Below, in pieces: positions 1 through 9,800 of a DNA stretch of 64,000 nt. The notes under the pieces are model-generated. The model was not told where the DNA came from, did no database searches, and saw only the letters and a program-made list of their open reading frames with translations. The position numbers and the translations under genes were made by a program. Source of the DNA: Haloactinopolyspora alba (GTDB taxonomy: Bacteria > Actinomycetota > Actinomycetes > Jiangellales > Jiangellaceae); assembly GCF_003014555.1 (NCBI RefSeq), contig NZ_PYGE01000002.1:186001-250000 (forward strand), read 5' to 3'. The stretch's first letter is position 1. Each line of letters begins with the position of its first letter.

Positions 1-143
1 TTCATCCCCCACGAGACAACAGTCGAAATGCCGTCACACTCTACCGGACGAGTGGAAACGTCGGCCCCTCGAGTCGGTTGATACTGGACAAATCCCTCGT
101 GAAGCGTTGCCGACACGAGGTGTGACCACAGGATGCGCCGTCG

Positions 144-1316
144 TCACGCGGTCGGCGCGGCTGATTCGTCGGCCGGAGCCGGGCGGAGCTGCCTGGCCAC
201 GGCGGCTGTCTCGGGGTCGTCGCTGTTGCGCAGCGCCGCCCACTGTTCCTCGTGTCCCTCCGGTGGGGCGAGGTCGCCGGTACCGCGCGAGCCGGTGGCG
301 ACTGTGGAGGCCGTCAGCTGCACCAGTTCGTCAGTGTCGGCGGTGCCGTCGGATGTCGCACGCCGGACGGTCTCGACCAGGGTCTTCGGATCGGCGTTGT
401 GCACGAACTCCTTGGCGTAGTACGGGTCGTGCTGGCCGGACCTGAGATCGGTGACCAGATCGCGAACCGCCGGCTTCTGTTCGGCCGGCACCGAGAACCG
501 CTGGGCTGTTTCGTTCCCGTTCTGGAACGACTTGTGCGGTGGAAGCGTCGGAATCTGCGTCTCGTCGGTGATGATCGGCTGCCGTGTCACCGGTAGGTGC
601 GGGTCGACGCGGCGAGGCGAGTCGCCTTCGAGGTCCTGCGCCAGCGCGAGACGGCGGCGGAGGTCCGGAAGCACTTCCTCGATCCAGGCCGTGACCTGGT
701 CGAAACCGTTCGTCTCGGACGTGTCGAGCTGTACACCCGACAGGATCGATCGCAGCTCGCCCTGCAGTTCGACGACCTGGTCGCCGGCGCGTTCCATGGC
801 TGCCACCAGGCGGGTCATGGCTTCGATGTCGATGGAGACTTTGTTCTCGGGCGGAATGACCGGCTCGCCGGGCTTGGTGTCGTCCGGTGGTTCGCCGATC
901 TCGATCGGCGCCGGCTCCTCGCCGGTGTCTTCGGGCTCGTCCCCGGTGCCCTCGGCGTAGAGGGCCTGGTCGTCGTCGCTTCCGGAGGTGTCGTCGTCGG
1001 GAGGCGAAGCCTCCGGGTTTTCGTCGCCGCCGGTCTCGCTCGTCGGGTCACTGCCCGTCGACTCGCTGTCGGTGGTGTCGTCGCTGGTGGACGAGCCGCC
1101 TCCGTACCCGCCGGAGCCGCCGCCGTCGTAGCCCTCCGAGCTGTCCGAGTCGTACCCGCTCGCGTAGTCCGAACCCGCGGAGGGCTCGTAGTCGTAGCCG
1201 GACGTCGCGTCGTCGCCGGCGAGGGAATCCTTGTCGAGCGACCCGGAATTCTTGGTGGCCAGCGAGTTGACCTCTTTGCCGGGATCGTCCTGGAGGTCAC
1301 CCTGCATCTTCGTCAT
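144..1316 (-). CDS. Acidic low-complexity protein, possible WXG100-associated partner
   Basis: A 390-residue protein that I cannot assign to a named family. Residues 1-160 are Ser/Gly/Asp/Glu-rich and look disordered, with GYD-type repeats and no signal peptide. Residues about 160-240 look helical and hydrophobic-patterned (starting at KVSIDIEAMTRLVAAMERAG), and the C-terminal 150 residues are again polar and contain a small helical module. Its ATG overlaps the stop of the upstream gene by four bases (ATGA), so the two are co-translated. The helical segment beside a WXG100-like partner suggests a type VII secretion-associated pair, but this is inference only. No secretion motif or ESX core gene is visible, and the next gene of the operon lies left of the window. 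Confidence 0.6.
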   Translation of the reverse strand: MTKMQGDLQDDPGKEVNSLATKNSGSLDKDSLAGDDATSGYDYEPSAGSDYASGYDSDSSEGYDGGGSGGYGGGSSTSDDTTDSESTGSDPTSETGGDENPEASPPDDDTSGSDDDQALYAEGTGDEPEDTGEEPAPIEIGEPPDDTKPGEPVIPPENKVSIDIEAMTRLVAAMERAGDQVVELQGELRSILSGVQLDTSETNGFDQVTAWIEEVLPDLRRRLALAQDLEGDSPRRVDPHLPVTRQPIITDETQIPTLPPHKSFQNGNETAQRFSVPAEQKPAVRDLVTDLRSGQHDPYYAKEFVHNADPKTLVETVRRATSDGTADTDELVQLTASTVATGSRGTGDLAPPEGHEEQWAALRNSDDPETAAVARQLRPAPADESAAPTA

Positions 1317-1870
1317 AGCGGTCTCGGCTCCACGACGTTGTCGTCACCATGGTTGTCGAGTGCTTCCTGGATGGTGTCGAGGCACCGCTCGGCGGTCGCC
1401 CCGGTCTGGCGCGCATGCTCGGTCAGTCCGCCGGAGAACTCGTCGGCCCGCCGGCTGACCCACGCACCGTCCTCCATGGCCTTCAACGCCGGGTCGAGCA
1501 GTGACGACAGTTCGTCGACGACCAGCTGGGCCCGGTGCAACGCCATCTCGAGCTCCTCACGTGTCGGCTGCGGGAAGCAACCGACAGGAGGTTCGAGGAT
1601 CGGCGGCCTGCCGATCGGTGTTTCCACTTCGTAGTCGGGCTGCAGGTCGACGTGGTCGGGTTGGTTGTGGATATCGGGGAACTCGACGTGGTCCGGCTGG
1701 TCCTCCGGAACCGGTGGAGTCTGCCCGTAGTCGGGCTGGGTGTGGATGTCCGGCAGAGGCTGCTCGTCCGGCTGGTTGTGCACGGGCGGGGTGTCCGACG
1801 GCGGGCGGGGAGTCGAAGCGGAGTCCGGTGCGGTCTCGACCCCGTGCGGGGGCGGAGCGTTGTCCGTCAT
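1313..1870 (-). CDS. Pro/Asp-rich protein with WXG100-like C-terminal domain
   Basis: A 185-residue protein. The first 95 residues are Pro/Gln/Asp-rich with a repeated HNQPD.../IHTQPDY pattern. Residues about 100-175 form two predicted helices joined by GAWVSRRADEFSGGL, which resembles the central W-x-x-x-A-D-x-F turn of WXG100/ESAT-6-like proteins. The stop codon overlaps the next gene's start (ATGA). WXG100-type proteins are small helical-hairpin substrates or chaperones of type VII secretion. The assignment rests on the pattern only, and the long disordered N-terminus is unusual for the family. The start at 1870 is the only ATG that precedes the repeat region. Confidence 0.55.
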   Translation of the reverse strand: MTDNAPPPHGVETAPDSASTPRPPSDTPPVHNQPDEQPLPDIHTQPDYGQTPPVPEDQPDHVEFPDIHNQPDHVDLQPDYEVETPIGRPPILEPPVGCFPQPTREELEMALHRAQLVVDELSSLLDPALKAMEDGAWVSRRADEFSGGLTEHARQTGATAERCLDTIQEALDNHGDDNVVEPRPL

Positions 1871-2111
1871 CTCGCGCCTTCCACCATGCTCAAGTCGCGG
1901 CCGTTGTCGCGGACAACAGGCGTCGATGTAGCCATACCCGACTGTCCGCGAGAGTTACGATACCGGTCACATGTCCGGTCGCAACGGCGTGATCGGTTGC
2001 CCTGCGACGTACGCCGGTTGCCCTGTCACGTACGCAGGCGCAACCTGCGTGTGGACCCGGCCGATAGGCTGGTCGGCAGAAGTTGCCCGGATCGTTTGGA
2101 GCCGAACGTTC

Positions 2112-4034
2112 ATGCCCGTCGAGTCGTTGTTCGCTCAGCTCGAGCCCCTGCTCGAGCAGGTGACCAAGCCGATCCAGTACGTCGGAGGCGAGCTGGGCTC
2201 GACCCCCAAGGACTGGGACGACGCGGACGTGCGCTGGGCGTTGATGTACCCCGACGCCTACGAGGTCGGCCTGCCCAACCAGGGCGTTCAGATTCTGTAC
2301 GAGGTGCTGAACGAGCAGCCACGTGTCCTGGCCGAGCGCACGTACGCGGTGTGGCCGGACCTCGAGCGGCTGATGCGCGAGCACGGCGTCAGCCAGTTCA
2401 CCGTCGATGCGCACCGCCCGGTGGGCGCGTTCGACCTCCTGGGCGTCTCGTTCGCGACCGAACTGGGGTACACGAACCTGCTCACGGCCCTCGACCTGGC
2501 CGGGCTTCCGCTGGAGGCCGTCGCACGCACGGACGAGCACCCCGTCGTCGTCGCCGGCGGGCACGCGGCGTTCAACCCGGAGCCCATCGCCGAGTTCGTC
2601 GACGCCGTCGTGCTCGGTGACGGTGAGGAGGTCGTGCTCGCGATCAACGAGGTCGTGCGTGAGTGGAAGGCCGAGGGGTGTCCAGGCGGGCGCGACGGCC
2701 TGCTGGAGCGCCTCGCCGCGGGTGGCGGCGTCTACGTCCCCAAGTTCTACGACGTCGACTACCTGCCGGACGGCCGCATCGCTCGGGTCGTGCCCAACCG
2801 CGCCGGCGTGCCCGAGCGCGTGCACAAGCACACCGTCATGGACCTGGACCAGTGGCCGTACCCGCGGAAGCCGCTGGTGCCGCTGGCGGAGACGGTGCAC
2901 GAGCGCTACAGCGTCGAGATCTTCCGCGGCTGCACCCGCGGGTGCCGGTTCTGCCAGGCCGGCATGATCACCCGGCCGGTGCGCGAACGCTCCATCGAGA
3001 CCATCGGCGACATGGTGCAGACAGGGGTCGAGAACTCCGGGTTCACCGAGGTCGGGCTGTTGTCGTTGTCCAGCGCCGATCACTCCGAGATCGGCGACAT
3101 CGCCAAGGGCCTGGCCGACCGGTACGAGGGCACCAACACCTCGCTGTCGCTGCCGTCCACCCGCGTCGACGCGTTCAACGTCACCCTCGCCGACGAGCTC
3201 TCCCGCAACGGGCGGCGCTCCGGGTTGACGTTCGCGCCCGAGGGTGGCTCGGAGCGGCTGCGCAAGGTCATCAACAAGATGGTCAGCGAGGACGACCTGA
3301 TCCGGACCGTTTCCACGGCGTTCGGGCACGGCTGGCGGCAGGTGAAGCTGTACTTCATGTGCGGGCTGCCCACCGAGACCGACGAGGACGTGCTGGCCAT
3401 CGCCGACCTCGCCAAGCGGGTCATCGCCGCCGGCCGCGAGGTCTCCGGCCGCCGCGACATCCGCTGCACCGTCTCCATCGGCGGTTTCGTGCCCAAGCCG
3501 CACACGCCGTTCCAGTGGGCCGGACAGACGGACCACGAGGTCGTCGACGACCGATTGCACAAGCTGCGTGACGCGGTGCGTTCCGACCGTTCGTACGGAA
3601 AGTCGATCGGCCTGCGATACCACGAGGGCAAGCCGAGCATGATCGAAGGGCTGCTGTCCCGCGGCGACCGGCGCGTCGGCCGGATCGTGCGCGAGGTGTG
3701 GGAGGACGGCGGCCGGTTCGACGGCTGGGGCGAGCACTTCTTGTACGACCGATGGCTGCGGTGCGCGGAGCAGGCGCTGGCCGGCGAACCCGTCGACCTG
3801 GCCTGGTTCACCACCCGTGAGCGCGACCGTGACGAGGTGCTGCCGTGGGACCACCTCGACTCCGGGCTGGACCGTGACTGGCTGTGGGAGGACTGGCAGG
3901 ACGCCCAGGACGAGATCGAGCTGGACGACTGCCGGTGGACGCCGTGCTTCGACTGCGGGGTGTGCCCGCAGATGGGCACGGAGATCCAGACCGGACCCAC
4001 CGGACAGAAGCTGCTGCCGCTGAGCGTCGTCTGA
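2112..4034 (+). CDS. B12-binding domain radical SAM protein (TIGR03960 family)
   Basis: A 640-residue cobalamin-dependent-type radical SAM protein. The N-terminal part (about residues 30-190) resembles a B12-binding fold. The radical SAM cluster motif CTRGCRFC gives the CX3CX2C cysteines at about residues 274, 278 and 281. The C-terminus has a Cys-rich patch (CFDCGVC). The substrate of TIGR03960 proteins is unknown. They are characteristically paired with a TIGR03936 protein upstream of RNase E/G, as here at 5700. The start at 2112 (MPVESLFAQLEPLL) is preferred over the in-frame ATG at 1971 because homologues begin at this sequence and the upstream codons look non-coding. The stop abuts that of the convergent next gene. 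Confidence 0.9.
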   Translation: MPVESLFAQLEPLLEQVTKPIQYVGGELGSTPKDWDDADVRWALMYPDAYEVGLPNQGVQILYEVLNEQPRVLAERTYAVWPDLERLMREHGVSQFTVDAHRPVGAFDLLGVSFATELGYTNLLTALDLAGLPLEAVARTDEHPVVVAGGHAAFNPEPIAEFVDAVVLGDGEEVVLAINEVVREWKAEGCPGGRDGLLERLAAGGGVYVPKFYDVDYLPDGRIARVVPNRAGVPERVHKHTVMDLDQWPYPRKPLVPLAETVHERYSVEIFRGCTRGCRFCQAGMITRPVRERSIETIGDMVQTGVENSGFTEVGLLSLSSADHSEIGDIAKGLADRYEGTNTSLSLPSTRVDAFNVTLADELSRNGRRSGLTFAPEGGSERLRKVINKMVSEDDLIRTVSTAFGHGWRQVKLYFMCGLPTETDEDVLAIADLAKRVIAAGREVSGRRDIRCTVSIGGFVPKPHTPFQWAGQTDHEVVDDRLHKLRDAVRSDRSYGKSIGLRYHEGKPSMIEGLLSRGDRRVGRIVREVWEDGGRFDGWGEHFLYDRWLRCAEQALAGEPVDLAWFTTRERDRDEVLPWDHLDSGLDRDWLWEDWQDAQDEIELDDCRWTPCFDCGVCPQMGTEIQTGPTGQKLLPLSVV

Positions 4035-4751
4035 TCATTCTCCGAGCAGGCGGAGGAGGTCGGCGCGGCGGCGCGGGACGTCGTGACTCTCGACGTACCA
4101 CTCGATGTCGTCGCTGATCAGGCTGGTGAGCAGGGCGACGTCGACGTCGTCGCCGGCCGAGCGCAGGTGGTAGGGCGGCGGATAGTAGCTGTCGCCGAGG
4201 AACAGCACGCCGTCGCCCGGCACCCGCACGACCGTCGAATCGGGCGTGTGCTGACCGCCGACGTGCTCCACGTGCACGGTCACGCCGCCCTCGGTGATGG
4301 TGACGCGGTCGGTGAACGTCCGGTCCGGCACCACGATCCGCAGCTCGCCGAAGTCGTCGACCGCGCGCGAACGAGCCGTGTAGCTCGGCTTCAGCAGCGG
4401 CTCCCGGTCCATCTCGGCGCGTAGGTACTCGTGGCTCCAGGGGAGGGCGGCGTCGGTGGCGAGCAGTTCGGCGCAGCGCTCGTGCGCCAGCACCGGGACA
4501 CCCCACTCGGCGACGCCCCACGTGTGGTCCCAGTGGTGGTGGGTGAGCACCAGCAACCGCGCCGGTGGAAGCCCGGTGGCGTCGACGGCCGCGCGGACCT
4601 CGCGCGCCATCGCGGGGCTCTGGCCGGCGTCCACCACGATGCTGCCCGACGTCCCGGCGACGACGCCCACACAGGCGCGGACCGTGGCCGGGTCGGGGTC
4701 GTGCGGCCACAGCCACACGTTGTCGGTCAGGCGCTGCAGTCCGGTCGACAC
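4035..4751 (-). CDS. MBL-fold metallo-hydrolase
   Basis: A 238-residue metallo-beta-lactamase-fold hydrolase. The metal-binding motif HHHWDH follows the sheet segment LLVLTHH, further ligands are HVGGQHTPDS and FLGDSYYPP, and the active site would hold two metal ions. The substrate is unknown. The GTG start at 4751 is chosen because an AGGAGG Shine-Dalgarno lies eight bases upstream and the reading frame further up looks non-coding. It is convergent with the radical SAM gene, with no intergenic bases (the joined stops form TGATCA), and divergent from the PhzF gene with about 40 bases between starts. It sits as an insertion in the otherwise conserved radical SAM pair. Confidence 0.85.
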   Translation of the reverse strand: MSTGLQRLTDNVWLWPHDPDPATVRACVGVVAGTSGSIVVDAGQSPAMAREVRAAVDATGLPPARLLVLTHHHWDHTWGVAEWGVPVLAHERCAELLATDAALPWSHEYLRAEMDREPLLKPSYTARSRAVDDFGELRIVVPDRTFTDRVTITEGGVTVHVEHVGGQHTPDSTVVRVPGDGVLFLGDSYYPPPYHLRSAGDDVDVALLTSLISDDIEWYVESHDVPRRRADLLRLLGE

Positions 4752-4793
4752 CTGGCAACCTCCTCGGATCCGGTCCGACCGTAGGCTGTCCGA

Positions 4794-5606
4794 GTGCGTA
4801 TCAGTGTCGTCGACGCCTTCACCGACCGTCCGTTCGCCGGCAACCCGGCCGGGGTCTGCCGGCTCGAGAGCGCCGCGGACCCCGCGTGGATGCAGGCCGT
4901 GGCGGCGGAGATGAAGCACTCCGAGACGGCGTTCGTCCGGCCGGCCGACGACGGTGACGCGGACTTCGAACTGCGCTGGTTCACTCCGGAGACCGAGGTC
5001 GACCTGTGCGGGCACGCCACGCTGGCGACGGCGCACGTGCTGTTCGACGAGGGAGTCGCGGCCCCGGTGCGTTTCGGTACGCGCAGTGGTGTGCTCACCG
5101 TCGATCGTGACGCCGACGGCGTCATCGGCATGGACTTCCCGGCGCATCCCGCGCAGGAGACACAGCCGGTGCCGGGTCTGGCCGAGGCGCTCGGGGCCGA
5201 GGTGCGGTGGACCGGCCGCAGCAGGTTCGACGTCCTGGCCGCCGTCCACGACGAGCAGACGGTGCGCCGGCTCGCTCCGGACGTCGACGCGCTCACCCGA
5301 GTCGACGCGCGCGGCATCATCGTGACGGCCGCAGCCGACGAGGCCGGCACCGACTTCGTCTCCCGGTTCTTCGCCCCGCGGGTGGGCGTGCCGGAGGATC
5401 CGGTCACCGGGTCGGCGCACTGCGTCCTGGCGCCGTACTGGGCCTGGGCGCTGGGGCGTGCCGACGGTCACGCGATGACCGGCCGTCAGCTGTCCAGCCG
5501 CGGCGGAACGGTGCGGACGACGATGCACGGCGACCGCGTCCGGCTCGCCGGACGGGCCGTCACCGTCGTCGACGGCCAGCTCGACGGCGGGGCGGCGCAC
5601 GGTTGA
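4794..5606 (+). CDS. PhzF family isomerase/epimerase-like protein
   Basis: A 270-residue member of the PhzF (phenazine biosynthesis-like) family, cytosolic, with the diaminopimelate-epimerase fold. Family signatures are visible: DAFTDRPFAGNPAGVC at the N-terminus, LCGHATLATAHVLF near residue 70 and EDPVTGSAHCVLAPYW near residue 205. Most PhzF homologues are uncharacterised isomerases, and none of the other phenazine genes is present, so a phenazine role is not supported. The GTG start lies about 40 bp from the divergent MBL gene. It stands upstream of the TIGR03936 gene but is probably not functionally tied to it. Confidence 0.85.
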   Translation: MRISVVDAFTDRPFAGNPAGVCRLESAADPAWMQAVAAEMKHSETAFVRPADDGDADFELRWFTPETEVDLCGHATLATAHVLFDEGVAAPVRFGTRSGVLTVDRDADGVIGMDFPAHPAQETQPVPGLAEALGAEVRWTGRSRFDVLAAVHDEQTVRRLAPDVDALTRVDARGIIVTAAADEAGTDFVSRFFAPRVGVPEDPVTGSAHCVLAPYWAWALGRADGHAMTGRQLSSRGGTVRTTMHGDRVRLAGRAVTVVDGQLDGGAAHG

Positions 5607-5699
5607 GCACGGCCCCGGTGATCTTCGTGGGGGCGCTGTCGCCGCGGTGCGCGTGATCCCGGCGCTGATCATCGGACGTGCTCCGGAGAGAATGTAAGG

Positions 5700-6452
5700 G
5701 TGAGTCGACCGACACCGGATCGCGATCAGCCGCCGGCCGTGCAGAAGCTGCGGGTGCGCTTCGCCAAACGCGGCCGGATGCGGTTCACCAGCCACCGCGA
5801 CTTCCAGCGGGCGTTCGAGCGTGCGCTGCGCCGCGCCCATGTGCCGATGGCGTTCTCACACGGGTTCACCCCGCACCCGAAGGTCTCCTACCTCGGCGCC
5901 TCGCCCACCGGAGCGGCGAGCGAGGCCGAGTACCTGGAGGTTTCGGTCACGCAGGAGTGTGATCCTGAACACATCCGCTCCGCACTGGACGAGGCGCTAC
6001 CGGACGGGTTCGACGTGGTCGATCTGGTGATCGCGGGGCCCGGGGCGCTGGCCGACCGGTTGCAGGTGTCGTCGTGGCTGCTGGAGATGGGTGGTGCCGA
6101 CGTCGCGACGGTGACCGACGCCGTCGACGGATTCCTGGCGGCCGAATCCGTCGAGGTGCGGCGCAGGACCAAGAACGGCACCCGGACCCTGGACGCGCGG
6201 GCCGTGCTGCTGCACGGCGACGTCACCGGCGACGATCCCGTCGCGGTGACCGCGGTGATCCGGCACGAGTCACCGACCGTCCGACCGGACGAGATCATGG
6301 CCGGCCTGCGTCTCGTGGCCGGGTTCGAGCCGCCCGCACCGCCGCGGGTCACCCGGTTGGCGCAGGGCTTGTGGAGCAACGGCGCCATCGACGATCCGTT
6401 GGCGCCGGACCGGGTCGGCGGCGCGTCGGCGCCGGGTCGACGGGGCGAGTGA
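5700..6452 (+). CDS. TIGR03936 / DUF2344 family protein
   Basis: A 250-residue protein with the conserved opening VRFAKRGRMRFTSHRDFQR and the segment FSHGFTPHPKVSYLGASP, typical of TIGR03936 (DUF2344). The family is the constant partner of TIGR03960 radical SAM proteins and precedes RNase E/G in Actinobacteria. A link to RNA or tRNA modification has been assumed, but I know of no proven reaction. The GTG start is preceded by GGAGAG at a suitable distance and fits the family length. The last 20 residues (Gly/Arg-rich) are variable. Downstream is a 416-bp gap before RNase E. Confidence 0.85.
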   Translation: MSRPTPDRDQPPAVQKLRVRFAKRGRMRFTSHRDFQRAFERALRRAHVPMAFSHGFTPHPKVSYLGASPTGAASEAEYLEVSVTQECDPEHIRSALDEALPDGFDVVDLVIAGPGALADRLQVSSWLLEMGGADVATVTDAVDGFLAAESVEVRRRTKNGTRTLDARAVLLHGDVTGDDPVAVTAVIRHESPTVRPDEIMAGLRLVAGFEPPAPPRVTRLAQGLWSNGAIDDPLAPDRVGGASAPGRRGE

Positions 6453-6868
6453 CGCGTGTCGCAACGTCCGCGCGACCGTTGTGGGCTCGACGTGTGCGAT
6501 ACTCGGGAATGATCGGGCGGAACGTACCGTTCGATCCGATGACGTCCTCGCCGACGTCCTGCGCGTGGTCGATACGGCGCCGCTGAGGTCTCAGGGCCGG
6601 GGCGTGCGACGGTTACCTGCGTCTGAGTCGTTCGGCACGGTCGACCGGCGAGAGGGCCCGGTGGAGTGGTGCATGCCGCGCCACCGCTGGGAGCCCGAAC
6701 GTGGCGACCGACGCACGAGTTCGGTGGACGTCGTCGAAACACAGGCTTTCCACCTGTCGTGGTCGTACGAGGCTGCGCCGGGTGGCCGATGGGAAGCTCT
6801 GGACGGGCTGCTGCGCGCCGGTGACGGCGCGGCGCCCCGCATCCGGAGCTGACGGGAGTGCAACCCGC
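6453..6868 (+). promoter_or_regulatory. Long non-coding leader of the RNase E gene
   Basis: A 416-bp gap with no convincing reading frame. A GATACT hexamer at 6498-6503 could serve as a -10 element, which would give a leader of about 360 nt before the RNase E start. A GGGAG ribosome site lies about ten bases before the ATG. In enterobacteria RNase E controls its own mRNA through a long leader, so a similar arrangement is possible here, but nothing in the sequence proves it. Confidence 0.35.
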
Positions 6869-9800
6869 ATGCAGGAAGAGAACAACGGCTCGGCAGGCGA
6901 TACCAGCTCGGCGGTGGAGGCCGCCGCCGACGAGCGTCAGGCGCCGGCCAAGCGGCGTCGAGCTGCCAGCCGCGCCGCAGGCCCCCCGGTCGAGGACGGT
7001 GTGCCCACGGCCGACACCGGTAGTGACGCCGCCGACGGAGGCGAGGCCACTGCCGCGCCGGTGAAGGCTACGGCCAAGAAGACCGCGGCGAAGAAGACCA
7101 CCGCCAAGAAGACGACGGCGGCGAAGGCCACGGCGAAGAAGTCCACCGCGGCGAAGACCGCCACGAAGGCGACGACGGCGGAGAGCGCTGCGGCCGAACC
7201 GGCGGAGCCGGGCGTGTCGGCCGCGGCCTCCGGTGACGACGACGGCGAGGCCGCCGCACCGTCGTCGAAGGCTCCGGCCAAGAAGACCGCCACCAGGAAG
7301 TCCGCCGGCAAATCCACCGCCAAGAAGGCCACCACCGGAAAATCCGGCGCCGAGCAGGCGACGGGGGAGCAGGCGACGGGCGAGCAGGCGGCCGCCGATC
7401 AGGCGACCGCCAAGAAGAGCACGGCCAACAAGAGCACCGCGAAGAAGACCACCGCCAAGAAGACGACCGCGACGAAGTCGACGGCCAAAAAGACCGCCGA
7501 CACACGCCGGACGAGCGCCGCGAAGACCGCCGAGCCGGAGACCCCGGCCGCGGAATCGGACACGGCAGCCCCGCCCGCGTCGGCGCCCGAGTCGATCGAC
7601 GTCACGGCCGAGTCGACGGAGGGGGCGCCGGCCCCGTCGGCCAGGTCCCGCAACCGCGGTGGTCGCAGCCGGTCCAAGACCGGCACGGCCACGACCGGCA
7701 CGGCCACGACCGGCACGGCCACGACCGGCACGGCCACGACCGGCACGGACGCGTCGACGGGCACGGACACGGCTGCGGACGCGTCCGCAGCCGTGCCGCA
7801 GAGCGAGTCGCCGACCGCCGACGTCACGGAGCCGGCTCCGAGTGGCGGCTTCCCGGACGAGCCCGCCGGCCCCGCCGCCGGGTCGCGACAGCCCGAGGCC
7901 GAGGCCGCCGGTTCGGTACTGTTCCAGCCGCCGCCGGCATTCGACACCACGCCGCTGTTCGCCCCGCCCGACCCGGCTGCCGCGACCCCCGCCGCGCCGA
8001 CCTCGTCCGCTCCGCCGGCGCCGGCCGACGACGCGGTCGACGATGCGGAGGACACCGAGGACTCCGAGGGTGAGGCGACGTCCGGCACGGCAACCGCGAG
8101 CGAGACCGACGAGAGCGACGACGGTGAGGGGACCCGCCGGAAGCGCCGCCGCAGAGGCGGTCGCGGCCGCCGGCGCCGCAGCGACGACTCGGCCGATGCC
8201 GACGGTGACGAGTCCGCCGGCGACGAGGACACGCCGCGAGCCGACGACTCCACCGGCCCGGACAAGGCCGACAGCGAGCGGCCCGACGGCCGAGGTGGTG
8301 ACGCCGACGGCGACACCGACAGCGACGACGACGGTGAGGGTGGTGGCAACCGCCGGCGTCGGCGTCGTCGCCGCCGCAAGAGCGAGTCCGACTCCGAGGA
8401 GACGCGCCCCGACGACCCGCCGAACACGGTCGTGCGGGTCCGTGACCAACGTGAAGCCGAGGACGAGGTCACCTCGGTCAAGGGTTCGACCCGGCTCGAG
8501 GCGAAGAAGCAACGCCGGCGTGAGGGCCGCGAGGCCGGACGTCGCCGGCCGCCGATCCTGTCCGAGTCCGAGTTCCTCGCCCGCAGGGAGGCCGTCGACC
8601 GGGTGATGGCGGTACGCCAGTCCGGCGACCTGACCCAGATCGGCGTGCTCGAGGACGACGTGCTGGTCGAGCACTACGTCAGCCGGGCGTCGCAGCAGTC
8701 GCTGATCGGCAACGTCTACCTCGGCCGGGTGCAGAACGTGCTGCCCGCGATGGAGGCGGCGTTCGTCGACATCGGCCGCGGCCGCAACGCCGTGCTGTAC
8801 GCCGGTGAGGTCGACTGGTCGTCGATGGGCAAGACGGACGGTTCGAAGCGCATCGAGGACGTGCTCAAGTCCGGGCAGTCGGTGCTCGTGCAGGTGACCA
8901 AGGACCCCATCGGGCACAAGGGCGCGCGGCTCACCGGACAGGTCAGCCTTCCGGGCCGGTACGTCGTCTACGTCCCCGGCGGTTCGATGAACGGCATCAG
9001 CCGCAAGCTGCCGGACACCGAACGCAGCCGGCTGAAGAAGATCCTCAAGCAGGTCGTTCCCGAGGACGCCGGCGTCATCGTGCGGACGGCGGCCGAAGGT
9101 GCCTCCGAAGAGGCGCTGACCAACGACGTCTCGCGGCTGCAGGCCGAGTGGGAGGCGATCAGCAAGAAGTCCAACGGCAACGCTCCGGCGTTGTTGCACG
9201 GCGAGCCGGACCTGGCCATCAAGGTGGTCCGGGACCTGTTCAACGAGGACTTCACCAAGCTCGTCGTCTCCGGCGACCGCGCGTGGGACACGATCGACGA
9301 GTACGTCACGCACGTCGCGTCGTCGCTGCGTGAGCGGGTGGAGCGCTGGACCGGACCCGGCGACGTCTTCGCCGCGTACCGGATCGACGAGCAGATCACC
9401 AAGGCGATGGATCGCAAGGTGTGGTTGCCCAGTGGCGGGTCGCTGATCATCGACCGGACCGAGGCGATGACCGTCGTCGACGTCAACACGGGCAAGTTCA
9501 CCGGCTCCGGTGGCAACCTCGAGGAGACGGTCACCCGTAACAACCTCGAAGCGGCCGAAGAGATCGTGCGCCAGCTTCGGCTGCGCGACATCGGCGGCAT
9601 CGTCGTCATCGACTTCATCGACATGGTGCTCGAGGCCAACCGTGACCTGGTGTTGCGGCGGCTGGTCGAGTGCCTCGGACGCGACCGCACGAAGCACCAG
9701 GTCGCCGAGGTGACGTCGCTCGGTCTGGTGCAGATGACCCGCAAGCGCATCGGCACCGGCCTGCTCGAGGCGTTCAGCGAGTCCTGTCCGCACTGCAAGG

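Noticed and set aside
1-143. Start of the window, searched for a gene
   Set aside because: Only a short Arg-rich minus-strand frame is open; nothing supports a gene, and the neighbouring operon appears to continue beyond the window.
1890-3854. A 654-codon frame antisense to the radical SAM gene
   Set aside because: Its composition is that of an antisense shadow (VDEL/HLVQ-like patches) and it has no recognised domain, while the sense frame carries the Cys cluster.
4794-5606. Phenazine biosynthesis cluster from the PhzF hit
   Set aside because: Only the PhzF-like gene is present and its neighbours are core genes; PhzF homologues are widespread without phenazines.
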